Positions 1 through 5,276 of a stretch of DNA of 7,810 nucleotides are shown here, piece by piece. Both the position numbers and the translations under genes were made by a program. Origin of the DNA: Oscillospiraceae bacterium UBA4632 (GTDB lineage: Bacteria > Bacillota > Clostridia > Oscillospirales > Oscillospiraceae); NCBI GenBank assembly GCA_002405995.1, contig DHMW01000101.1, forward strand, positions 1 through 7,810. Reading direction: 5' to 3'. The notes beneath the pieces are model-generated. The model searched no databases. It was not told the origin of the DNA and was given only the letters and a program-made list of their open reading frames with translations. How positions within the stretch are numbered: position 1 is the stretch's first letter; every line of letters starts with the position of its first letter.

Positions 1-1068
1 GCACCAGATGGGGAGCAGCCGTCCGCGCTTGCACGCACAGATAGTATAGCAGATCCAGAAACAGCACACAAGCAGTTTGGGAAGATCCAAGCCGTGACCA
101 TGCCGGAGCTGATGGAAACGCGCTTCCGCGTCCGTCCGGCGGTCATCGACGGACTGCTGCCGGCGGGGACCTATCTCCTCGCCGGTGCGCCAAAGATCGG
201 CAAGTCCTTTCTCGTCTTGCAGATGGCCTATCAGGTGAGCGTGGGAGAGCCGTTCCTCGGCTTCTCTTCCCGGCAGGGTACAGTTTTGTACCTTGCCCTG
301 GAGGATACCTATGAGCGATTGCAAAAGCGCCTGGCGCAGATGACGGAGCAGGACAGCGGGCGCCTGATCCTCTCCGTTTTCTCCGAAACGCTGGACGAGG
401 GGCTGATCGAGCGCCTGACTGACTTTTGGAGTGAGCATACGGATTCGGTGCTCATTGTTATTGACACCTTGCAGCGGGTACGTGGTCGGATACAGGACAA
501 CGGCAGCTATGCCGCCGATTATGACACGCTGGCGGGGCTGAAGGAGTTTTCCGACACCTACGGCGTCACCGTGCTGGTCGTTCACCATACGCGCAAGGAG
601 GGGGCGGAGGACGTGTTCAACACCATCTCCGGCACGAATGGCCTGATGGGTGCAGCAGACGGTGCGCTGATCCTGTACAAAGACAAGCGCGCAACCACGA
701 ACGCCATTTTGGAAGCAGTTGGGCGCGACCAGCAACAGCTCCGATTGCACATCTCTTTTGATGCCGCACATCTCCGTTGGGAGCTGGTCGAGGTGGAGAC
801 GGGACGGTTCAAGGAACCGCCGAACCCGTTGGTCGAACTTGTTTCTCGGCTGGTGAATGAAGAAAATCCATCGTGGAGCGGTACGGCGACAGAGCTTGCA
901 CGATGTCTCTTTGAGATGGACAGCAGCCAGAGCTTCACACCGAACTGGATCGTGCGGACGCTGAACGTGCAGCAGGAGAATTTGCTGCGCGAGTATGGCG
1001 TCCGCTACATTTCCTACCGCACGAAAGATGGCAAAGCGCTTTCGCTGCGGTGGGACGGTGTACGGTAA
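1..1068 (+). CDS. RepA-like AAA/RecA-fold ATPase, 5' end outside window
   Basis: The frame is open from base 1 to the TAA at 1066-1068. A GTG at 94 and an ATG at 100 exist, but neither has a Shine-Dalgarno and the frame upstream has no stop, so the true start probably lies left of the window. Numbering from GTG 94, there is a Walker A motif GAPKIGKS at 31-38, a YLALED strand around 66-71, a Walker B strand VLIVIDTLQ around 119-127 and a VLVVHHTRKEG strand near 160. This is the layout of the RepA-like/AAA_25 RecA-fold ATPases related to the hexameric RSF1010 RepA helicase. Such proteins are common on plasmids and integrative elements of Clostridia, where a helicase role in replication is expected. 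The C-terminal ~80 residues look like a winged-helix-type tail, which is an inference. The stop codon falls within the first TGTACGGTA repeat, linking the gene physically to a possible origin. The ATPase fold is secure; the replication role is inferred. Confidence 0.85.
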   Translation, partial: APDGEQPSALARTDSIADPETAHKQFGKIQAVTMPELMETRFRVRPAVIDGLLPAGTYLLAGAPKIGKSFLVLQMAYQVSVGEPFLGFSSRQGTVLYLALEDTYERLQKRLAQMTEQDSGRLILSVFSETLDEGLIERLTDFWSEHTDSVLIVIDTLQRVRGRIQDNGSYAADYDTLAGLKEFSDTYGVTVLVVHHTRKEGAEDVFNTISGTNGLMGAADGALILYKDKRATTNAILEAVGRDQQQLRLHISFDAAHLRWELVEVETGRFKEPPNPLVELVSRLVNEENPSWSGTATELARCLFEMDSSQSFTPNWIVRTLNVQQENLLREYGVRYISYRTKDGKALSLRWDGVR

Positions 1069-1142
1069 TGTACGGTATGTACGGTAAAAATGGGAGGAGG
1101 GTATCCCCTCAAAATACCGTACATTATCGGACATACCGTACA
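1059..1142. repeat. Iteron-like cluster, TGTACGGTA repeats in two inverted groups
   Basis: TGTACGGTA occurs at 1059-1067, 1069-1077 and 1078-1086. Its inverse TACCGTACA occurs at 1115-1123 and 1134-1142, with a degenerate copy TATCGGACA at 1125-1133. Starts are spaced 10 then 9 bases in both groups. The outer and inner pairs are exactly mirrored about 1100.5. A small hairpin, GAGGG (1097-1101) with CCCTC (1106-1110), sits in the middle. Roughly one helical turn between repeats suggests cooperative protein binding. The position just after a RepA-like ATPase suggests a replication origin or an autoregulatory site. The repeats are seen directly; the function is inferred. Confidence 0.7.
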
Positions 1143-1149
1143 CCGGCAA

Positions 1150-1186
1150 GGTCATTTCCCGCACCGGTAGGCGGCGGGAAATGACC
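1150..1186. repeat. Perfect 13-bp inverted repeat (hairpin), not terminator-like
   Basis: GGTCATTTCCCGC (1150-1162) pairs without mismatch with 1174-1186 across an 11-base loop that itself contains the palindrome ACCGGT. No T-run follows, so a transcription terminator is unlikely. It sits between the iteron cluster and the transfer origin. A structural role in replication, such as a single-strand initiation hairpin, or a protein-binding site is possible but unproven. Confidence 0.6.
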
Positions 1187-1214
1187 GCTTGAGGGAGGCC
1201 AGAGGGAACGGCTG

Positions 1215-1251
1215 GCACACGGACTTTGGGACAAAGTCTAGTGTGTTATAC
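1215..1251 (+). other. oriT: oriT of the pMV158/MOBV type (RSA-like), predicted nick 1245/1246
   Basis: The site consists of GCACAC (1215-1220), an inverted repeat GACTTTG (1222-1228) with CAAAGTC (1232-1238) around a GGA loop, and then TAGTGTG (1239-1245) followed by TTATAC (1246-1251). CACAC (1216-1220) also pairs with GTGTG (1241-1245). The established pMV158 origin, cut by MobM, has the same arrangement and is nicked in TAGTGTG/TTA. By analogy the plus strand would be cut between 1245 and 1246. A MOBV relaxase gene starts 188 bases further on, which fits well. The nick position is an inference from the matching core. Confidence 0.9.
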
Positions 1252-1271
1252 CCATCACGACGGGGGACGGG

Positions 1272-1307
1272 AAAACTGCACGGGGACGCCGTTCCCCGCG
1301 CAGCTTT
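1272..1307. repeat. Imperfect hairpin between oriT and the relaxase gene
   Basis: Positions 1272-1286 pair with 1293-1307 over 15 pairs with two mismatches. The core is CGGGGA (1281-1286) with TCCCCG (1293-1298) around a 6-base loop. It is GC-rich and has no following T-run. It may be part of the transfer-origin structure or of the relaxase gene leader; no function can be assigned. Confidence 0.45.
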
Positions 1308-1328
1308 GACCGGACCGAAAAATAAGAA

Positions 1329-1368
1329 CGTGAGGTGTCGGTATCGACACCTCACGGGCGCACTTTTT
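1329..1368. repeat. Perfect 12-bp hairpin upstream of the relaxase gene, possible operator or attenuator
   Basis: CGTGAGGTGTCG (1329-1340) pairs perfectly with 1345-1356 across a GTAT loop. GGCGCAC and a five-T run (1364-1368) follow. The seven-base gap between stem and T-run makes it a poor intrinsic terminator, though a weak attenuator is possible. A long perfect dyad ~75 bases before the relaxase start would also suit a repressor or relaxase-binding site. The rest of 1357-1417 shows no recognisable gene and no convincing promoter. Confidence 0.5.
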
Positions 1369-1417
1369 CAGGGAGTCGTGGTGGGTATTCTCCGCTCCTT
1401 CGTCCCTAAAATACGAC

Positions 1418-1425
1418 AAAGGAGG
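1418..1425 (+). promoter_or_regulatory. Ribosome binding site that decides the relaxase start
   Basis: AAAGGAGG (1418-1425) precedes two adjacent in-frame ATGs at 1430 and 1433. The spacing from GGAGG is 4 bases to the first and 7 to the second, which favours 1433. Confidence 0.7.
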
Positions 1426-1432
1426 AACAATG

Positions 1433-2386
1433 ATGGCGTATGCCATTTTACGGTTTGCCAAGCATAAGGGCGGCGCGTCCAAGGCTTTGAGCGCCCACCA
1501 TGAGCGGACAAAGGAGATTTATGCCAGCAATCCGGATATCGACGCAGAACGCACGAAACAGAATTTCCATCTGGGCACACCCCGTTGGAGCTATGAACAG
1601 GAGATCAGGCACCGCATCAGGATGGCGGGCTGCCGCGTGCGGAAGGACAGCGTGAAATTTGTGGACACGCTGGTGACGGTCAGCCCCGAGTTTGCAAAGG
1701 CGCATGAAGCGGAAATGCCGGAATACTTTACGCGGGCGTTCAACTTTCTCAAAGAGCGCGTGGGTGAAGATAACATCATTTCCGCTGTGGTACACATGGA
1801 CGAGAAAACGCCGCACATGCACTTATGTTTTGTGCCGCTGACAAAGGACAAGCGGCTGTCTGCCAAAGAAATTCTCGGCAACAAGAAAGCGATGATCCGT
1901 TGGCAGGACGATTTCTACGCTTGCATGGCGGAGCGGTGGCCGGAGCTGGAGCGCGGCACGCCTGCCGTGGAGACAAAACGCAAGCATCTGACGCCGCAAT
2001 GGTATAAGAAAGTGACAGCGATGGACGCCAAGCTGGAGAAGCTGGAAGCGACCTTGAACGGTATCAATGTGCTGAACGCGGGCAAGAAGCGCGAGGAGGC
2101 CGTTGCACTGCTGGCGCAGCTCTTGCCGGAGGTGGAGTCGTTCCAAGCAGAGATTCAGCGGATGCAGGAGGCCGTGTCGCAATCGCTCTCCATGCAGCGA
2201 TGCAGCACAGAGGAAAATGAAGCGCTAAGGGGTGAGCTGACCGCCGAGCGCCGCAAGAGCGCCGAGCAGCGCGCGAAGCTCGCGGTGCTGGAGAAGCGCT
2301 ACAAGCGGGCGGAGAAGCTGCTGAGGCAGTTGCCGCCTGAGTTAACGGAAAGAGTTGAGGACAAAGAGAAAAGCCAAGAACGATAG
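1433..2386 (+). CDS. mobV: MOBV-family relaxase (Mob/Pre), 317 aa
   Basis: This is the relaxase that would nick the adjacent oriT and pilot the transferred strand through a conjugative system supplied by another element. The N-terminus MAYAILRF is typical of Mob/Pre proteins. Motif I holds HHER at 22-25, so His22 lines up with the catalytic His22 of pMV158 MobM when the second ATG is used. The metal-binding triad motif HMDEKTPHMH is at 121-130. The C-terminal third (about 190-317) is rich in Glu, Lys, Arg, Gln and Leu and reads as coiled coil. The protein is shorter than MobM (494 aa), the loss being in the C-terminal region; the relaxase domain looks complete. In Tn4451 the related protein is TnpZ, and tnpV is also present in this window. 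Starting at 1430 would add one Met. The gene ends just before a terminator hairpin. Confidence 0.94.
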   Translation: MAYAILRFAKHKGGASKALSAHHERTKEIYASNPDIDAERTKQNFHLGTPRWSYEQEIRHRIRMAGCRVRKDSVKFVDTLVTVSPEFAKAHEAEMPEYFTRAFNFLKERVGEDNIISAVVHMDEKTPHMHLCFVPLTKDKRLSAKEILGNKKAMIRWQDDFYACMAERWPELERGTPAVETKRKHLTPQWYKKVTAMDAKLEKLEATLNGINVLNAGKKREEAVALLAQLLPEVESFQAEIQRMQEAVSQSLSMQRCSTEENEALRGELTAERRKSAEQRAKLAVLEKRYKRAEKLLRQLPPELTERVEDKEKSQER

Positions 2387-2392
2387 TTGCAG

Positions 2393-2430
2393 AAAGACAG
2401 CCGTGACGCTTATGCCACGGCTGTCTTTTT
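2393..2430. terminator. Terminator shared by mobV and the convergent regulator gene
   Basis: A 13-bp perfect stem (2393-2405 with 2416-2428, core AGACAGCCGTG) has a 10-base loop and the right arm runs into TTTTT. It begins seven bases after the mobV stop. On the minus strand only a short T-run follows, so it is stronger for mobV than for the regulator gene, whose stop codon (2429-2431) overlaps its edge. Confidence 0.85.
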
Positions 2431-2812
2431 ATTGCTTTGCTTTCTTCCGCCGTTTCCACAGCAGGAATTCTTCATACTCCCGAAGTGCAGTCCACTTGTC
2501 ATCGGTAAAGCGCTGTTGATTTCTGCGGGGATCATAGGCAGGGTCTACCTCTGAAAGCCCCAGCAGATAATCCGCTGAAATACGGTACAAACGGCAGATG
2601 GACACCAGCGCGTTGTGAGAGGGGGAACTTTTCTCCTGCTCCCAGCTGCGAACGGTTGGCACTGAGACGTTGAGTTTTTTCGCTAATACCGCCTGTGTAT
2701 CGTCGTGTTCTTTCCAAATTTCCGATTGACTGGAGAGTATGAATGCAAAAGACAATATTAAATGAGCAAATGGTGAGGACGGCATAAATCGGGAAAGGCC
2801 TGTTGGCTGCAT
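2429..2812 (-). CDS. Xre-family HTH regulator, 5' end uncertain and possibly frameshifted
   Basis: A Cro/C1-type helix-turn-helix is clear: TQAVLAKKLNVSVPTVRSWE followed by KSSPSHNALVSICRLYRIS and the family hallmark ADYLLGLSEVDPAY. It ends with a charged tail, KRRKKAKQ. Normally a helix of the form FxxxLxxLR precedes KEHDDTQ. In this frame the preceding residues are a poor match (ILSSQSEIW), while the next frame reads LQSIGNL directly before the same point, as if two bases were lost near 2715. None of the possible starts (ATG 2812, ATG 2785, TTG 2755) has a Shine-Dalgarno, and the upstream residues are hydrophobic and unlike the family. The change falls where the AT-rich island begins. It may be a regulator of the element, a frameshifted remnant, or a shortened protein started at 2755. 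The HTH is secure; function is doubtful. Confidence 0.7.
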   Translation of the reverse strand: MQPTGLSRFMPSSPFAHLILSFAFILSSQSEIWKEHDDTQAVLAKKLNVSVPTVRSWEQEKSSPSHNALVSICRLYRISADYLLGLSEVDPAYDPRRNQQRFTDDKWTALREYEEFLLWKRRKKAKQ

Positions 2813-2840
2813 TGCTTTTCATTTCCAAAATGGTTATAAT
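2812..2840 (+). promoter_or_regulatory. Likely promoter of the two-gene nuclease island
   Basis: A perfect -10 box TATAAT lies at 2835-2840. At 17-base spacing upstream is TTGCTT (2812-2817), which keeps only the TTG of the -35 consensus. Transcription would start near 2847, about 30 bases before the first gene. The strong -10 with a weak -35 may mean an activator is needed or that output is low. Confidence 0.5.
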
Positions 2841-2858
2841 TAAACTAAATGCTATATG

Positions 2859-2865
2859 AGGGAGG
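2859..2865 (+). promoter_or_regulatory. Ribosome binding site bearing on the PIN gene start
   Basis: AGGGAGG (2859-2865) touches the in-frame ATG at 2866 with no spacer, too close for initiation. The next in-frame ATG at 2878 lies 12 bases away, longer than ideal but usable, and is preferred. Confidence 0.55.
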
Positions 2866-2877
2866 ATGGACGTTAAA

Positions 2878-3960
2878 ATGAAAGATGAGCAGAAAACTTC
2901 AAAAATAATTTTGGATACCAATTTGATGTACTACTTATGCGGGTTATCCACACCTCCCTGTAATGTTAATGTTTCAAAAATATCAGAGTATATAAGGAAA
3001 AATTCACGAGTGTATTCTTTTGCCATTTCAAGTGTTAGTTTTTATGAACTCATTACACATTATCAAAACCGGGCGGGGTACATTAGACGAGTATGCTCGA
3101 CAATGAGAAATTACCATGTACAAATTTATAATGACAAATATTTGCCTATCATGCAAAATCCAACATATGATTTCACAGAAATAAGGCAGAGACAGTTAAA
3201 GGAAATGAATACCATTTTTATGGAGAGAAAAATAGATGTTGAATCGAGGTTTGCGGCAGTTGTCTTTATGATAGTATTGATTTCGGATATAGCGTTTGAG
3301 GTGTTTCCTGACGGAATTTTCAATTCAAATACAATATTACTACTATCAAGTATCGCTGCTATTAATCAAAAAGTAGCTGTAGATCACTTGAATGCAATTT
3401 ATAAAACTGCTTATACATTGAACAATCCTGAAGGCTTTATCCGTGATGAATTTCAAAGCCTGCTTGCAAAGTTGCTTGCTCCGAGTCTTTCACTATGTAA
3501 AGAACTCTCAGGTATGAAAGAGGACGATGAAATTTCGGAATGCATTGGGAAGATTTCGACGCAAAAATGGTATGGTACAAGCACACAAAGTGAAAGAAAA
3601 ATTGCTAAAAGAAAGACGTCCACAGATTATATTTCAAGAAGGGCTAGACAGTTTGGTAAACAAATAGGGGACAAACAGTTGACCGATTTTTTTAGCCATA
3701 TGTGGGACACTGTAAGTAATGTAAATATTGAATATGATTCAATCAAAGAGTATGTCTTTGAGATATCAAAAGACATACTCTTAAAAGGCAGTTCATTTAG
3801 AAAAAATGATGTTAATGATTCGATGATACTCGGTAGTATAACCACAGAGGATTCTCTTATTACTTGTGACAAGAAGATACTGAATCACATGAGAGCTTAT
3901 AAAGAAACTCATCCAGAGTACACTAATAGTTTATTGTTGATGCAAGATTTTATGATCTAA
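2878..3960 (+). CDS. Large PIN-domain protein (putative ribonuclease), first gene of AT-rich island
   Basis: About 360 aa. The N-terminus KIILDTNLMYYL (Asp13) matches PIN motif I, and SSVSFYEL supplies the second acidic residue (Glu57). The C-terminal section NDVNDSMILGS (Asp311, Asp314) followed by SLITCDKKIL (Asp331) matches the last PIN strands, as in VapC (ND-A and LVTxDKDF). About 250 residues lie between the two halves, against roughly 40-60 in VapC. That middle part is mostly helical in appearance with a hydrophobic stretch at about 126-142 and a basic stretch (ERKIAKRK) near 240. PIN domains are metal-dependent ribonucleases, so RNA cleavage is the likely activity; the target is unknown. 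No small antitoxin gene precedes it. It shares a promoter and low GC with the nuclease gene 29 bases downstream. The PIN assignment rests on motifs read by eye. An ATG at 2866 would add four residues. Confidence 0.8.
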   Translation: MKDEQKTSKIILDTNLMYYLCGLSTPPCNVNVSKISEYIRKNSRVYSFAISSVSFYELITHYQNRAGYIRRVCSTMRNYHVQIYNDKYLPIMQNPTYDFTEIRQRQLKEMNTIFMERKIDVESRFAAVVFMIVLISDIAFEVFPDGIFNSNTILLLSSIAAINQKVAVDHLNAIYKTAYTLNNPEGFIRDEFQSLLAKLLAPSLSLCKELSGMKEDDEISECIGKISTQKWYGTSTQSERKIAKRKTSTDYISRRARQFGKQIGDKQLTDFFSHMWDTVSNVNIEYDSIKEYVFEISKDILLKGSSFRKNDVNDSMILGSITTEDSLITCDKKILNHMRAYKETHPEYTNSLLLMQDFMI

Positions 3961-3976
3961 CATATTTTTAGTACGA

Positions 3977-3982
3977 AAAGGA
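3977..3982 (+). promoter_or_regulatory. Ribosome binding site deciding the start of the second island gene
   Basis: AAAGGA (3977-3982) lies 7 bases before ATG 3990. A TTG at 3984 is in frame but only one base from the site, so 3990 is the better start. Confidence 0.65.
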
Positions 3983-3989
3983 TTTGAAG

Positions 3990-5219
3990 ATGAAATTTAC
4001 ATTGCTTTTGTTATTACTTATTATTGTTCTTATAGCACTTACCTTTAAGAATACACGTTATCGTAAAAATAAAAACTGCACCGATAAAGAACAGCCTACG
4101 ACTCGCCAAGATGTTGCGTCGCCGAATTCTGACAAGCTCAATGATAGTACATTTGTGCATAATGAATTAGAAAATTCTGTTAAAAAGAACAATGAATCTG
4201 ATTCCCTTTCAGTACCCAATAATCAATATGAAAAATTTTTCGCATACGCTTACAGACGAGAAAATACTTTTCATGTATACTTCGTGGACGATGGTAGAAA
4301 ACCCAGTAGAATATTACATGAATATTGTAAGCGTTATGCTACTTCGATCTCATACTTACCTAATATATTTGACGATGATGAAACTCTCAATATTCGAGCT
4401 ATTTTTAAAACCAACACTGAACACGAAGAATTCATATGGCATTGTTTAAAACGTGGGGAACCATTTGGAAAAACTCCATCACACTTATTTGGAATTCAAG
4501 GATATGCAATATACGGAATTCCCATTAATGACTTAAAGAATGGTTTTACTGGAATATCTCCTCGCTGTGGTTTGTCAGTCTTTGCAATTCGTAATATAAG
4601 AGTAGTAATTCAATCTTTATATGAAAAATTTAATGAGCCCTATAATGACAGCAATCTTCCAGCAGGTCTAATAAATTTTTGCGAAGAAGAGCTTTCTTTG
4701 TATCAAATTGGCGAAATGAAACAATATGACTATTATGCCGAATTGCAGAAAAATCTATTAAAAGTTCCATCTTTTCCTACTTCAGAAAGATATCGAGCTT
4801 GGAAGAAAAATGTTTGGGATAAACACGAAGCGGCTTTAAAGAAACAATATGATGAAATATATTTAAGCCTTATCGATTCAGGAGAAATTAATCCGAAGTG
4901 GAAGTCGGAGTATAATCTATATACTATTGCAAAGGGCTTGTATCCTGATGCGATATATCAATACCATGCACCGTGGCTCGGCGCGCAGAGTTTAGATATC
5001 TATATACCCTCAATTGCGACGGGAATTGAGTATCAGGGCCAACAGCACTATCAAGCTGTTGAGATATTTGGCGGTCAAAAAGGATTGCAGCATAGGATTG
5101 AGTTAGATGCAAAGAAAAAAGAACTATGTAGGCAGAATGAAATTAAACTAATAGAAATCAGATATGATGAGCCTATAAATGCAAAATATCTTCAAGAGAG
5201 AATTAGCAAAAAGTTTTGA
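3990..5219 (+). CDS. Membrane-anchored PD-(D/E)XK / Vsr-like nuclease, second gene of island
   Basis: 409 aa. An N-terminal hydrophobic segment (about 4-19, leucine/isoleucine only) is followed by KNTRYRKNK; the positive charge after it suggests the rest faces the cytoplasm. Residues 25-80 are a polar, low-complexity linker. Residues about 82-230 form a globular part I do not recognise (includes SPRCGLSVFAIRN). The C-terminal 100 residues read as a restriction-endonuclease-like fold: LDIYIP (Asp336), GIEYQGQQHY (Glu347, Gln349, His353), ELDAKKKELC (Asp373) and IKLIEIRYDEP. The EYQGxQHY signature occurs in Vsr/EDxHD-like and other PD-(D/E)XK proteins. DNA cleavage at the membrane is therefore the likely role, perhaps on entering or replicating foreign DNA; this is inference. 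It follows the PIN gene by 29 bases with no terminator between, so the two are probably one transcript. Low GC contrasts with the genes on either side. Confidence 0.8.
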   Translation: MKFTLLLLLLIIVLIALTFKNTRYRKNKNCTDKEQPTTRQDVASPNSDKLNDSTFVHNELENSVKKNNESDSLSVPNNQYEKFFAYAYRRENTFHVYFVDDGRKPSRILHEYCKRYATSISYLPNIFDDDETLNIRAIFKTNTEHEEFIWHCLKRGEPFGKTPSHLFGIQGYAIYGIPINDLKNGFTGISPRCGLSVFAIRNIRVVIQSLYEKFNEPYNDSNLPAGLINFCEEELSLYQIGEMKQYDYYAELQKNLLKVPSFPTSERYRAWKKNVWDKHEAALKKQYDEIYLSLIDSGEINPKWKSEYNLYTIAKGLYPDAIYQYHAPWLGAQSLDIYIPSIATGIEYQGQQHYQAVEIFGGQKGLQHRIELDAKKKELCRQNEIKLIEIRYDEPINAKYLQERISKKF

Positions 5220-5260
5220 AAACTAGTTGCCTAATGGAGACTATGCCGTTAAAGCGAAAA

Positions 5261-5268
5261 AAAGGAGG
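5261..5268 (+). promoter_or_regulatory. Strong ribosome binding site of the zinc-ribbon gene
   Basis: AAAGGAGG (5261-5268) lies 8 bases before ATG 5277. An out-of-frame ATG at 5269 abuts the site and is not used. No terminator or convincing promoter was seen in 5220-5260, so read-through from the island is possible. Confidence 0.65.
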
Positions 5269-5276
5269 ATGCATCT

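Noticed and set aside
1189..1467. Open frame on the plus strand across the oriT region
   Set aside because: It has no ribosome binding site, overlaps the oriT and hairpins, runs into the relaxase gene in another frame, and its product resembles nothing known.
2532..2921. Minus-strand frame giving a hydrophobic protein upstream of the regulator gene
   Set aside because: It crosses the promoter and start of the PIN gene and reads the HTH coding region in the wrong frame. Only its short LQSIGNL segment is of interest, as evidence of a frameshift.
2878..5219. Classical VapBC-type toxin-antitoxin pair
   Set aside because: The PIN protein is much larger than VapC, no small antitoxin gene lies beside it, and the second gene encodes a nuclease-like membrane protein, not a DNA-binding antitoxin.
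2779..5250. ACGGCATA near 2779 and its inverse TATGCCGT near 5243 as terminal repeats of the AT-rich island
   Set aside because: An eight-base match is expected by chance over this distance. No longer repeat or target duplication was found, so no insertion-sequence structure is claimed.
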